Below, in pieces: positions 23,102 through 35,708 of a DNA stretch of 64,000 nt. Every line of letters starts with the position of its first letter. Within the stretch, counting starts at the first letter, position 1. This DNA comes from Mycogone perniciosa (Eukaryota; Ascomycota; Sordariomycetes; Hypocreales; Hypocreaceae): contig JAOALB010000001.1 of NCBI GenBank assembly GCA_025331125.1, positions 1 through 64,000 on the forward strand, read 5' to 3'. The position numbers and the translations under genes are program-made. A model generated the notes under the pieces. That model had not been told where the DNA came from, searched no databases, and worked only from the letters and a program-made list of their open reading frames with translations.

Positions 23102-24319
23102 TCATATTTCTTTCGGAACTTTGCCCGGCTTACCGGACAATATCCATGGTCTTCTATCCCAAAATTCATCCCTAATGATGTCAATGTGCTCAACCACTAT
23201 TCTTGCCTTTGCTCTCCGCTTCTTGTCTTTCTCGGTCTGTGACTTGGATTGCTGAACAGGCTCAGCGAGAGCATCCACAGCCGCGGCTTCGTTGTGAGTG
23301 CTGGGTTCAACCAACTCGTACTGCGTTATGTTAATCCGATGCTCTGTACTAGGGCGGAGTTTGCCTCACATCTCTGAACACGACGCTTCCCTTTTTGAAA
23401 ATTTCCGGTTCGTTGTTGTAGTTGATTTGGAAACGAGAGAAAAGAATCTCGTTTTTATCTGAAGCCAGGGTTCCCTAAAGCATGTTAGGATATCATGCAT
23501 GACGGCGTAGGGGGCAACATACAGCAAGTGTCTTCTCGGCTTCTTTGTTGTCAAGTCCCCCAAGTTGTATAAGGGCCCAGAATACGGTGTTGTACAAGTT
23601 GTTGATGTGACCTTGTAGGTTAGCGAGCGATGGGCAACAAATAGATGCGGTATCTTACAATCAGCTTGTCTCCAACTCATGTAGTCTCTGAGGTTCTGGA
23701 CGGTTGGGTAACATACAGCCCGACCATCGAAAGTTGGAAGCGGGAAAGACAGCGGACTATCAGGGAAGTATGTTGACCATAAGAAGACGTAATTTGCTGT
23801 GAAAGTTGAGACTACCGTGCTGGTGAGTTTACTGGAAGTTTGTGAGCTGACATTTTAGTATAGGGTAAGCTTTGTATGCGGACCTTGCTCTTCTTTCGAA
23901 GAGATTGCATGACTTGTGAAATACAAAACTGTAACAGGTCAGTGAGAAAATTGAGTGATGTGGAAGCGAGAGGCATTACCTGTACTCGTCGCTGACTCCG
24001 TAGGCGACGGTAATTTCTGGGAGGTCAGTCACAACAGCTTTGGCAGCGGCATTCATGACATCCAATGCCCTTCGGTCGTTGGGTTTCGCAAACCCATATC
24101 TTGCACACATTCTAGCAATAACGTTAAAAGATCCAACTAAAAGATCAAGGAAGAGGAGTTTACTTCGTGAAAGCTCGTCCATCTACACGAACCACAATCC
24201 ATGTATTCGGCAATAGGGAGTCTGGCTGTTCGAAGCTCTTGACATACTCGAACCTTCAACGCTGGTAAGCCTTTGACTGGGAGTTGAGACAAGGGAAATA
24301 CCTACTTCGAGTTCGCCAT
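23102..24319 (-). CDS. THG1: tRNA-His guanylyltransferase
   Basis: Thg1 adds the extra G at position -1 of tRNA-His, the identity element for histidyl-tRNA synthetase, by 3'-5' addition. Model: complement(join(23102..23320,23370..23474,23523..23611,23659..23831,23884..23928,23980..24111,24164..24253,24306..24319)), 288 residues in eight exons with introns of 47-55 bp. All junctions keep frame. Conserved parts are MANSKFEYV, WIVVRVDGRAF with a metal-binding Asp, RYGFAKPNDRRAL, YGVSDEYSFVF with the second Asp, FDGRAVCYP, LRDYMSWRQADCHINNLYNT and LASDKNEILFSRFQINYNNE. The last exon holds a charged, low-complexity insert before the ending helix. The first exon has only 14 nt. It is divergent from SWD1, with about 340 bp between the starts. 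Confidence 0.95.
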
Positions 24320-24661
24320 TTTCGAAATTGGCGAGACCTTTAGATGTCAAGTTTTGGTGAAAGAGAATGCTTAGTGAAGGGAACTAGGCGGAATGCCGAG
24401 AACTTGTGCGTCATGTTAGTCGTGCACATCCCCGCGGTGGAGTATTTCCAGCTTTGGCTCCTGAGTATGCTAGAGGCACTCCTTGCTTGTATAGTGTACA
24501 CCCTGTGGCGCGCGGCTGGTTCTCAGCCTTGCAGTGAAAGGCCTCTTCCGCGCTCGTGCCTTGGGGATCTCAACAACCTTCCTACGCTTCCCCAGGTCCC
24601 TTTCCCAGTCAACAATGCTCGATTTGCGCCACCAGAGAGTCCTTTCGCCGTTACCTCGACG
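24320..24661. promoter_or_regulatory. Shared divergent promoter of THG1 and SWD1
   Basis: The 342-bp gap between divergent ATGs. The SWD1 frame is open through it without any upstream ATG in an obviously better context, so a longer Swd1 N-terminus is possible but not supported by resemblance. No TATA box is clear. Confidence 0.5.
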
Positions 24662-26135
24662 ATGAATCTTTTGCTGTCGGACGACTACCTCCTCCAGGAT
24701 TATCCTGAGAGCATCACCAACACCATCCGGTCCGGCCATGCGACGATGCTGAGGTTTAACCGCAAGGGAGACTACCTTGCGTCTGGCCGAGTCGATGGAA
24801 CTGTCATTGTTTGGGATTTGGAGACTATGGGTGTCGCGAGGAAGCTGAGGGGCCACAGCAAGAGCATCACATTTTTGAGCTGGTCAAGATGTGGTAGATA
24901 CTTACTCTCAACGTGTCAAGGGTGGAAGGCGATCCTTTGGGATCTCGAGACTGGGCACCGGCACCGCGAAGTGCGTTTTCGGGCCCCAGCCTACATGGCG
25001 GAGCTTCACCCCTGGAAGCAGTGAGTACCTGTCACCTGGATGAGGCGAATGCGCACCCTTCGCTGACCTTGCCAGCGACCTCTTTGTCGCGTCCCTGTTC
25101 GAGGAGCAACCACTCCTTGTGAACGTTTCGGAGCCTGTAGATGTCAAACAGGTGCTCCCCTCCGTACCGAAACGATCCAACACCGAAGGCGACACGGCCC
25201 TCAAAGAAAAGCAGGCGAAAGAAGATGCGAAGCACATGACAACTTCAGCCATCTGGACGGCCACTGGCGACCACATTATCGCAGGGACGAGCAAAGGCAA
25301 ACTCAATATCATCGATGCCAAGACACTAGAAATAATCTACACCGAGAAGATATGCACAGGGGTAATCACGACGATGCGAATAACAAGCTCTGGCCGAGAG
25401 CTCCTTGTGAATTCACAAGATCGCATCATTCGCACATTTCGAATACCCAATCTATCTGTGGACGATCTCGACCCCGATACAATACAGGTGCCTCTAGAGC
25501 ACAAATTCCAAGACGTTGTCAACAAGTTGTCCTGGAATCACGTCACATTTAGTGCGACGGGCGAGTACGTCGCGGCATCCACCTACAACAATCACGAGCT
25601 TTACGTATGGGAACGAAACCACGGGAGTCTAGTATGCATGCTCAAAGACCCGAAAGAAGAGCAAGGCGTCATAGAGTGGCACCCTTCTCGGGCGCTTTTG
25701 GCAGCGTGCGGCCTGGAGACTGGTCGAATATACATCTGGTCTGTCATTAGCCCTCAGAAATGGTCGGCGCTGGCGCCAGACTTTGCCGAGGTCGAGGAGA
25801 ACGTGGAGTACATTGAGCGAGAAGACGAATTTGATATATACGCGCAGGAGGAGATTCATCGACGACGACTCGATGCGGAGGACGAGGACGTGGACGTCTT
25901 AACGGCTGATCCCACGAAGGGAGGGGAAGATTTTGACAACTTCCGCATGCCCATTCTGTTCAACCTGGGTGAGAGCGACAGCGAGGACGAGTTTGTCGCA
26001 GTATCGACCGGAACCATGAGACGTAGGAGTCCTGGGGAGAGTCAGGCTGATCTGAGCGGCGGAGCGGAATCTGCGCCTCCAGCGCGCAAGAAAGGTGGCG
26101 CTGGCAATAAAGGAGGAAGGAATCGGAGAAAATAA
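24662..26135 (+). CDS. SWD1: Swd1/RbBP5, WD40 subunit of the COMPASS histone H3K4 methyltransferase
   Basis: It supports Set1-dependent methylation of histone H3 lysine 4 in the nucleus. Model: join(24662..25020,25076..26135), 472 residues, 55-bp intron in phase 2 (HPWK then HDLFVASLF). WD-like blades include HATMLRFNRKGDYLASGRVD with GTVIVWDLETM, GHSKSITFLSWSRCGRYLLS with KAILWDLETG, AIWTATGDHIIAGTSKGKL, TFSATGEYVAASTYNNHELY and IEWHPSRALLAACGLETGRI. The PERF-like region after the propeller is NVEYIEREDEFDIYAQEE. The C-terminal tail is acidic, then ends in a basic Gly/Arg/Lys-rich stretch. The length and order of parts match RbBP5-family proteins. Confidence 0.92.
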
Positions 26136-27100
26136 ATGATTTATTCTGAGCCAATTGAGACATGCAAGAACTTGCACGCTGTATACTACCTAATAGTAGA
26201 AAGGGGAGTGAGCGAATGGCATCGCAACATATTGCAATGATGCAGATGTGATAATTACTAATATAGGTACTTCGAAGTACTGGTTACCGTTACATACAAG
26301 AAAAGTATGATGCCGGCAGACGGCAGGCTGAGTCACCGGAGACGCAACTCGAGGCGTGGCGTTGAGTGAGTTAGTCAAGACAATTCGAATGTACTCCACA
26401 AAAATGATGTGAACTGTGAATCAATGCGACAAAATAATGCCTGCAGATCATGCTGATGGTAATGAGGGCCGGTATTCAAGCTTTTTTGCTCCCTGAACCC
26501 ACTTTGTACTGCAACGCCAGCGTGTTACTTTGCGCCACTGAGGCCTGAGGCATCAACTTATGCAGACGCAGGGAGGTTGCGGCCCAAAATAGGTTTAGCG
26601 TCCCTCGGGGGCGCCAGCCAGCCGCCTCAAGTCCAGATTCTTTCGGGCTGCCTGCTCTGCAACATCTCGCCTCAACCACGACAAAACTTTGCCTGCGGCC
26701 CAAAGTCATCACCACGCGCGTCAGGCATCGAGTGCAGCGCATCGAAGCACGTCCGCAGATACGATACGAGACGACGACCCGCGATTAACGTGTTCAAACG
26801 GCTTCAGAGCTGGTGGCGACGGGGGAGACCTGCCGTGAGGTTCTCCTGGGCCGTTGGCCAGGACGGGCGACTCTGACGAGCGCCATCTCTCAGCAACTTG
26901 CGACGACGTGTATCATCAAATAGACGGTTTCCGGCGATAAGGAATCGACTGCTCTCATTTTTTTTCTTCGTGTTTTTTTCTCTTCGCGATTCAGATTTTC
27001 CGCGCGGTTGCGAGGCGCGTGCTTCACCGTCACTTCACCCATCCTTCAGATTTTTAGTTGTTACATTTTTGATTGAAAGCCGCAACAAACACCTGCCAAA
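26136..27100. other. Intergenic region and RPB1 promoter/5' leader
   Basis: About 965 bp. GTACTTCGAAGTAC at 26267-26280 is a 14-bp perfect palindrome related to the dispersed element. From about 26950 the plus strand is T-rich (TTTTTTTCTTCG and similar), as in fungal 5' leaders, up to the ATG at 27101 (aaaATG). No gene is supported. Confidence 0.5.
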
Positions 27101-30100
27101 ATGACGAACCTTTACTTCACCCACTCGAGCGCGCCGCTCAAGACGGTGCAGGAAATTCAGTTCGGACTGATGTCTCCCGAAGAGATCAAGAGCATGAGCG
27201 TGGCGCATATTCTGTACCCCGAAACGATGGAGGAAGGCGGCACGAAGCCACGCGACGGTGGTCTTAATGACCCTCTACTCGGTTCGATCGATCGACAATT
27301 CAAGTGCAAGACCTGCACACAGGCAATGGGCGAGTGTCCTGGCCACTTCGGCCATATCGAGCTGGCGAAACCGGTCTACCACCCGGGTTTTATCAAGAAA
27401 GTCAAGAAGATCCTGGAGATTGTCTGCCACAACTGTAGCAAAGTGCTGGCCGATGAAGTTGGTCTACTCTACTCTCCATGAAGCTTTGTGGCTTGCTGGA
27501 TGCTAACCTGAACTTCCCAGAGTGATCCCGAGTTTGTCGCTGCCATCAATACTCGAGATGCCAAGCTTCGCTTTAAGCGGGTCTGGGCGGTCTGCAAGAA
27601 GAAGCGGAAGTGCGAGAATGAGGATCGACAGGACAAGAACAAAGATGAGGAGTTTGCGCCGGGCATGAAGCCACCACCAGTCGAGAGCCACGGCGGCTGT
27701 GGCAACGTACAGCCCCAAGTGCGACAGGTTGCCCTGCAACTCAAGGCCGCCTTCGAGGTGGCTCAAGAAGACGGCCCCAAAAGGAAAGAAACAGTGCCCA
27801 TCACTCCAGAGATGGCTCACGGCATCCTTCGTCGAATTTCCGAGAAAGATCTTCGCCATATGGGCCTCAACTCCGACTATGCTCGTCCTGAATGGATGAT
27901 CATCACCGTCTTGCCGGTCCCCCCTCCGCCAGTTCGTCCGAGTATCTCAATGGACGGTACTGGTACCGGTATGCGGAACGAAGACGATTTAACCTACAAG
28001 CTTGGTGATATCATTCGTGCCAACGGAAATGTCAAGCAGGCTATCCGTGAGGGCTCCCCACAACATATTGCACGGGACTTTGAAGAACTGCTTCAGTACC
28101 ATGTAGCCACTTACATGGACAATGACATTGCCGGCCAACCCCGCGCGTTGCAAAAGAGTGGTCGTCCAGTCAAGGCTATCCGAGCGCGTCTCAAGGGTAA
28201 AGAAGGTCGTCTGAGAGGCAACTTGATGGGTAAGCGTGTTGATTTCTCAGCGCGTACAGTCATCACGGGAGATGCCAATCTGTCTTTGCACGAAGTCGGT
28301 GTCCCTCGCAGTATTGCTAGAACCCTTACTTATCCAGAGACGGTGACACCTTACAACATCGGCAAACTGCATCAACTTGTGGAGAACGGACCTAATGAGC
28401 ATCCTGGTGCCAAATATGTCATCAGGTCGGACGGAACGCGTATCGACCTGCGACATCATAGGCGCGCGGCTCAAATCTCCTTGGAGTATGGCTGGAAAGT
28501 AGAACGCCATTTGATGGATGGCGACTACATCATCTTCAACCGTCAGCCGTCTCTTCACAAGGAGTCCATGATGGGCCATCGCGTCCGAGTTATGCCATAC
28601 TCTACTTTCAGACTCAACCTGTCCGTCACCTCGCCCTACAACGCCGATTTCGACGGTGACGAGATGAATCTTCACGTTCCCCAAAGTGAAGAGACTCGTG
28701 CTGAAGTCAAGGAGCTCTGTCTCGTCCCAAACAATATTGTCTCGCCACAGAAGAATGGCCCCTTGATGGGTGTTGTCCAAGACTCTCTCGCTGGAGCCTA
28801 CAAGATCTGTCGACGTGATACGTTCCTCGACAAGAATCAAGTCATGAATGTCATGCTCTGGGTTCCTGGCTGGGATGGTGTTATCCCACAGCCTGCTATC
28901 TTGAAGCCGCGGCCGCGATGGACTGGTAAGCAGATCATCAGCATGGTCATTCCCAAGGAAATCAGCTTGCATGCTCCAGAAGGCAACAACGACGCACCCC
29001 CTAAGGATACCGGTCTTCTGATTCAGAGCGGCCAGCTTATGTACGGTCTGATGAAGAAGAAGAACATTGGTTCTGCATCTGGTGGTATTATCCACCTTTG
29101 CTATAACGAACTCGGCCCAGATGGTGCCATGGCGTTCCTGAACGGTGTCCAGCAAGTTGTGACCTACTGGCTACTGCACGATGGCCACAGTATTGGAATT
29201 GGTGACACAATCCCTGATAAACAGACGATTGAGAAGGTTCAGGTGCACATCGACACACAAAAGGAAGAAGTTGCACGATTGACGGCGATGGCTACTGCAA
29301 ACGAGCTGGAAGCTCTGCCTGGTATGAATGTGCGAGCGACATTCGAAAACAAGGTGTCTATGGCTCTGAACATGGCTCGTGATCAAGCTGGTACGACGAC
29401 GCAAAAGAGTCTTAAGGACTCGAACAACGCAGTCACCATGGCTGAGTCCGGTTCCAAGGGATCTTCCATCAACATCTCTCAGATGACGGCGCTTGTCGGT
29501 CAACAGATTGTCGAAGGCAAGCGTATTCCTTTTGGCTTCAAGTATCGAACACTCCCCCACTTTACCAAGGATGACTATTCCCCTGAGGCTCGTGGGTTTG
29601 TAGAGAACTCCTATCTCCGTGGTCTAACACCATCCGAATTCTTCTTCCACGCTATGGCTGGTAGAGAAGGTCTTATTGATACGGCTGTCAAGACAGCCGA
29701 GACTGGTTACATTCAGCGACGTCTCGTTAAAGCCCTTGAGGATCTCAACGCTCAATACGATGGAACTGTTCGTAACTCTTTGGGTGACATCATTCAGTTC
29801 TTGTACGGAGAAGATGGTCTCGATGCTATGTGCATCGAGAAGCAGAAGCTTGGTATTTTGAAGATGTCTGATACTGCGTTTGAGAAGAAGTATCGACTGG
29901 ATCTGGCCAACCCGCCTGACTGGTTCAAGAAGGACTACGAATATGGCAATGAGTTGACCGGAGACAAAGCCTCCATGGCTCTTCTTGATGAGGAGTGGGA
30001 TGCTCTACTAGTGGATCGCCGTGAAGTCCGGCAAATCAATCGCACCAAGATGGGTGAAGAGATGATGCAGCTTCCCCTCAACATTGGGCGTATGATCGAG

Positions 30101-32404
30101 ACTGCCAAGCGGGTGTTCAATGTTAGGGCAACTGATCGAAGCAACTTGCGACCCTCTGATGTTATCCCCGTTGTACGGGATGTTATTAACAGGCTGAAAA
30201 TTGTCCGAGGAAATGACCATATTTCTCTTGAAGCTGATGCGAGTGCCACTATTCTGTTCAAGGCCCTGCTGCGATCTCGGCTGGCATTCAAAGAGATCGT
30301 CAAGGAGCATCGCCTGAACAGGCTTGCATTTGACCATGTGCTGGGTGAGCTTCAGAACAGATGGGATCGCTCATTTGTCAATCCTGGCGAAATGGTCGGC
30401 GTTCTGGCAGCCCAGTCCATTGGTGAACCCGCAACACAGATGACACTAAACACATTCCATTTTGCCGGTGTGTCTTCAAAGAACGTTACCCTTGGTGTAC
30501 CCCGACTTAAGGAAATTCTCAACCTTGCCAAGAACATCAAGACACCAAGTATGGCAGTCTACTTGGATACGCCACTTGCCAAGCAGGAACAGGCCAAGAA
30601 ACTGCGAAGTCTGGTCGAATACACAAACCTGCGTTCAATCACTTCTGTCACAGAAATTTACTATGATCCCGACATTCAGTCAACGACTATTGCTGACGAT
30701 GTTGATATGGTTGAATCATATTTCTTGATCCCTGACGACAGCCAAGATACGATTGACCAGCAATCGCGATGGCTCTTGCGTATCACACTTGACCGACAGA
30801 AGTTGCTCGACAAGGAGATCAAGATTGATGATGTTGCCCAACGTATCAAAGAAGAGTATCCTACCGACCTGGCGGTTATTTTCAGTGACAACAACGCGGA
30901 TGAGCAGGTTATCCGTATCCGAACTGTTCGGGAGGATGGAAAGGAGGAGGAGGGAGATAAGAAAATCGAAGACGATGTTATGCTTAAGCGTCTCGAAGCT
31001 CATCTCCTGGACACTTTGACTCTTCGTGGCGTACCAGGCGTTGAAAGAGCTTTCTTGACCAAGGGTACCCGTCTCGTTGAGGCTGCGGATGGATCTGAGG
31101 TGGCCCTCAAGGACGACCCACGATGCACCCAGTGGTATTTGGATACCAGCGGTTCCGCTCTCCGTGAGGTTTTGGCTGTCCCTGGTGTTGATCCAACCCG
31201 AGTTTACACCAATGACTTGTGGCAAGTCGTTGAAGTCTTTGGTATTGAAGGTGCACGTTCTGCTCTAGTCAAGGAATTGACGGCGGTTTTGGCCTTTGAC
31301 GGTTCATACGTCAATCACCGGCATATCGCCCTTCTGTGCGATGTTATGACCTACAGAGGTAGCATCTCCGCCGTAACCCGACATGGTATCAACCGTGCCG
31401 ATACTGGTGCACTGATGCGTTGTTCGTTCGAGGAGACTGTCGAGATTCTTCTTGAGGCGGCGGCAACAGGTGAGCTTGATGATTGCCGTGGCATTTCTGA
31501 AAACGTCATGCTCGGCCAGATGGCCCCTATGGGAACCGGCAATTTTGACGTCTTCCTGGATCCAAAGATGCTGGAGACTGTTATCTCGGACAACTCTCGC
31601 ATGGGTCTTATGCCAGGTATGCCGGTGAAGGAAGGAGAAGCGGAAGGTGCAGCAACTCCCTACGATACTGGCTCTCCTATGGCCGACTCGGGCTATCTCA
31701 GTCTCAACTCGCCTGCGGCAGGAAACTTCTCACCCATTCAGGGTGCAGGATCGGAGACTCCGGCTGGATTTGGTACGGAATATGGTGGCGGCGGATTTGG
31801 TGGCATTGGCTCAATGAGCCCGTACTCGATGCGTGGAGCTACAAGCCCGTTCAGCACATCGCCGACCTCGCCGTTCAGTTCAGGCATGGGTGGATACTCT
31901 CCAACATCGCCCAGCGCCGGGTATTCACCAACTTCACCAATGATTGATGGTGGCGTTGGTCGATACGCGACATCGCCATCCTTCAGCCCGTCCTCTCCCT
32001 CCTTCTCGCCGACGTCACCGATGCTACGACCAACAAGCCCTGCCAGCCCGAACTACAGTCCTACGTCGCCAAGTTACTCGCCAGCGTCGCCATCATCGCC
32101 CAGACACTACTCGCCGACATCACCGGCGCAGTTCAACTCTCCAACATCTCCCAGCTACTCGCCTGCCAGCCCCAACTACAGCCCTGCTTCGCCCAACTTG
32201 CATGGAGCAGGTGCTACTTCTCCTTCGTACTCTCCGGCCTCGCCTTCGTGGTCTCCTACATCCCCAGAAGCCTACTCACCTACGAGTCCAAGCTTTTCAA
32301 AGAGTCCTGGGTCACATCAGTCTCCAACCAGCCCCAGCTACTCGCCCACCTCCCCTTCGTTCTCTCCCCGAACTCCCGGTCCGGGAGCATCTGGGAACCA
32401 ATAG
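27101..32404 (+). CDS. RPB1: RNA polymerase II largest subunit
   Basis: This is the catalytic subunit of nuclear Pol II. Model: join(27101..27457,27521..32404), 1746 residues. N-terminal zinc site: C69, C72, C79, H82 (CKTCTQAMGECPGH), then C109 and C112. The active-site loop NADFDGDEMN starts at residue 493, with Mg-binding Asp495, Asp497 and Asp499. Other conserved blocks are GKRVDFSARTVITGD, FNRQPSLHKESMMGHRVRV, the trigger-loop region GEPATQMTLNTFHFAGVSSK and the late clamp block SFEETVEILLEAA. The C-terminal domain starts near residue 1560 and consists of degenerate Ser/Pro/Tyr heptads. The intron has a weak donor, GTTGGT, but frame continuity (VLADE then SDPEF) and a GCTAAC branch site support it. 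Confidence 0.97.
31898..32380 (+). repeat. Pol II CTD heptad repeats (coding)
   Basis: About 160 residues of tandem heptads. Only four exact YSPTSPS units are seen. The rest carry changes such as YSPASPN, FSPSSPS, YSPTSPM or insertions of Gly/Ala-rich spacers. The Ser5-Pro6 part is the best kept. Confidence 0.85.
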
Positions 32405-34020
32405 TAAGCTATGCCCCTATGTGCTGGGATGAAAACAAGGACTAACTTTGCCTGTTAGCTCACCTAATTCCCCTGCTAACGACTGATTTTATCGTATAAT
32501 GCATTCGAGACAATGTTGTCATCAGGTTTTCACCTGTTTTTTTGCCCATTTTTTTCATTTTAATCCCCCCTGGTGGAAGAAACGGGATAGTTCCGGCATG
32601 ATAGACTTGTGCACAGCAGCTGGCAAAGAACAAAAAAGTGGATAAGAAAAAAAAATCACTCGAACAAAACAAGAAAGACACGGGCCACGCCTACCGAGTC
32701 GCAATCCAGGACAGGCGGAGGAACTATATGGATTGGCGGCAGTGTTGCAGCTGACATGTATACTAGACACGAGGATGAATGAGATTAGGAGGGAGAGGAG
32801 GGGCAGTTGAGAGAGTTCAGAGCAAAGACATCTAGGGGATCGATGACCCAGATTGGAATCAGATTGCCGAGAGGAAAAGCTGGCGAGAGGAAAGCAACTT
32901 GTCACACAGGAACTTTGAAACTGGATTGGCCTATTTGATCAAAACAGTCCTGAGTGCTTCTCGTTCCCTCGTGAATGTTTGCCACCTCTCTCCAGTCTCG
33001 TTCCCTGCATATGGTGCTGCGTCTAGCCATGTACTTCCGTCGTTGTATAGAGGTGGTAGACCAGAGTACAATTAATAGATACCGTGATAATTTACAACTG
33101 AATTGCAACGGACCAATTTACTCCTATCGCCGATTACTCCCCACTGTCCTTGCATCATTGTCTGTTTCATTTCTGGAGACGAGCAAAATCGTGCTCAATA
33201 AAAGACAACCAACAAGGCCGCGCACTTACCCACGCTTGACTCAGTCCACAGTTGCTCGGAGAGCCCGACAGCTATGTCTTGTATTGTATGCATGTATGTA
33301 CATACATGGGCTATAGCTTCTAGAATCTGAAACCGAAGTGCGAAAAAAAATAGGTTCCACTCTTAGAACTCTTCTAGAAAGACCAGAAAGGGGCTCTTTT
33401 GTAGGCACCAACGAGAAGAACCAACAAAGGCAAGCACTGACGATTTCTGTTGTCTCCAGCACCACTCTGTTTGCTCCGCACCTCCCAAACCCAATGAACA
33501 GGCCAAAGAACTTTAAAAATAGGGGGCGTCTGCTGCAAGCCAATGCTTCAGAATGTATAGCTAAACCACATGCATGCCGAAGCAATGGTCCGTATAAGGT
33601 CTGCCCGTCACAGGCAACAGCATATCAAAATGAAAGCCGCAGTAACACGAGACATTTCCTGCAGCACCTACTCCGTAGAGTCCGAACGAAAACAAGGAGA
33701 AAGGAAAAAAAGGGGGGGAGGCAGAAGGGCCTAGGAGAACACAACACAATGCATTGTCATTGTCCTATCACAAAGGCAGTGGAAGAATGCTGACGGCCCC
33801 TCCGGGGTGCGTAGCACAAGGTTAAAAAAAGCTGCCGCACACGGATAGAGAGTAAACTTGCACGAACGGGTAGCGGGTCGGATAACTGCTGCGGAACAAT
33901 GTGGGAAATTTCTATTTTGATTTCAAGAAAAAGAAGGCGTTTCATCAAGCCTTTGGTTTGGGTGTTTGCTTCTTATGCAGAAGACGATGGGGCGGAAAAG
34001 TGACTAAAAAAGGCCAGTTC

Positions 34021-34136
34021 TACTCCGTAGTACTCCGTAATATCTATATATGCACCTAACCAGCGCTGTCTGTGCGTACCTAGGCTATGCGAGTATGTAT
34101 GTATGTACGGAGTATGTATGTATGTATGTATGCGAG
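34021..34136. repeat. TACTCCGTA and GTAT-repeat cluster
   Basis: TACTCCGTAGTACTCCGTAA at its left end, then GTATGTATGTATGTACGGAG and further GTAT tetramers. Confidence 0.75.
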
Positions 34137-35214
34137 TAAGTCGGCTGAATCAAACGGATGTTTTACCTTTGGCCCTTAATCAGCCACCACAACCTCCAAG
34201 TCAGATCATTCCGGAAACGGCAATGGCAAAAGCCCGGAAAATCAAAAAGCTGCCGTTTTGGCTGACCACCAAGAATCACGTGACGAAGAGCGGATGCGTC
34301 GTCGATCGGCTCGATCCATGCATGGCGCCATCCAGGGTTACACGAGGAGTGGGCCGCTCTTTGTCCAGTGTCTCTATTGTTCTCTGCCCTGATCTCTTCA
34401 CGGCTTGAATGCAACGTCACTGATGTTTCGCCAGCAGCAGGCTATTCCTTAGGACGAAGCACCAAAATTGCTCTGAATAACGACATGCCGACCAACAACA
34501 GAACCGCCGCCACCGAACACATACACGCCCCTATCCTTCTTCTCGGTTGGCCAGGCGGCCCGTTGCCAGCGCTGTGCGACCCTCCTCGACCACCATGCCG
34601 TCGGCAGCTGACAGCGAGCTTGTGGGGAAGAGGTTCCCCGTGAACCACAGAGAACAACGACTGGCTTTGTGCTTGTGTGCTTGCTAGGATGCTCCTCGCT
34701 CCTCTTGGGGATGCAAGCAAACGCAGCCTCTTGACGGCCCGAAGGATCGGGTACGCCTCGCAAAGCCATGCACACAACCTTTTGGTTAAGATGGTCAACC
34801 CAATAAGGACCGAGACGTCATGGTAGTCTGGTAATCTTTTTTTGGTGCTTGCTCGGGGCTGTGAAGAACTGGCCCTGAACGGGGAGGTGGCCGCATATGC
34901 GGCCTGGCTATGTTAGTTAACAACCGGTGAGTTTCTGGCCAATTTGGCCACCCAAGGCAGACATGGCTTGGTTGCGATTTTTTGGACGTGTCGAATCAGG
35001 ATGATACAAATGCGTTAAATTGAGAAAGATGCTATGTAGCTACATGCCCTGGGGGGCTCGTGTCCAAGAAAGCAGACGAGTTCCTTTACAAATCGTCGCG
35101 GGAATCACAGCCCCCTTGCTATGCCTTGTGCATGCGCGCGGCTGGTCAACCAATGCTCTCCTCGATCCGCCATATCTTCATTGCCGAACACCACATCGAA
35201 GGACTAATAAGAAA

Positions 35215-35241
35215 GGGGGGAGGGGGGAGGGGGGAGGTGGG
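35215..35241 (+). repeat. Guanine-run array (G-quadruplex candidate)
   Basis: Three runs of six G separated by single A, followed by AGGTGGG. Four G-runs with one- or two-base loops fit the standard G-quadruplex pattern. A long purine-rich tract follows to about 35335. Confidence 0.8.
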
Positions 35242-35708
35242 CAAATTAGATGAAAGAAAAAAAGCGAAACAAATGAAAGAGAAGAAAGACAATTAAAGAA
35301 GAAGAAAAGGGAAGAGAGAGAAATAAACAGCAAGGGAGTCGCAGACAGTTCTCTCGCGAGAAACCTATGTGGCATTGGGGTCTAATTCTGTGTTGGACTT
35401 GCTAATCCACCCAATCGATCCAACTAATAATAGTAGAGCGACTGGTTAAAATAGAAGAGAGCAAAGATAGAAAAGAGCAAAGTCGGAAAAAGGAGGCGGA
35501 AAACTTTGACGCGGCCGCCCATGGCCAGTCCGAGAGCCAACATGGTGGCGAGACCCGCATCCATTGTGTTGTACGTTGCCGTATGGTCGTCTATCATCTG
35601 GGCTTCTTCGTTTCAATCATTCGTATGATCATTGCCATTGGTTTTCTTCTGATAAAAGTCAGGATGCTAGTTCATCCTTTGCCCGCATATGTGGTAGATA
35701 ACAGACCT

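Larger units (their letters stand above)
32405..35708. other. 3.3-kb gene-free stretch
   Basis: After the RPB1 stop come presumed 3' UTR and non-coding sequence. Items seen: purine/pyrimidine-biased runs, TACTCCGTA units at about 33668 and 34021-34041, GTAT repeats with GTACGGAGTA at 34094-34134, and a G-run array at 35215-35241 followed by about 100 bp of mostly purine. Open frames here lack domain features or coding-like composition. Confidence 0.5.

Noticed and set aside
28247..29155. 302-codon minus-strand frame within RPB1
   Set aside because: It is the antisense of the conserved Pol II core. Its length is a by-product of codon bias.
34163..34798. Several 80-120-codon frames on both strands
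   Set aside because: Overlapping frames on both strands in GC-balanced DNA without coding bias or known motifs.
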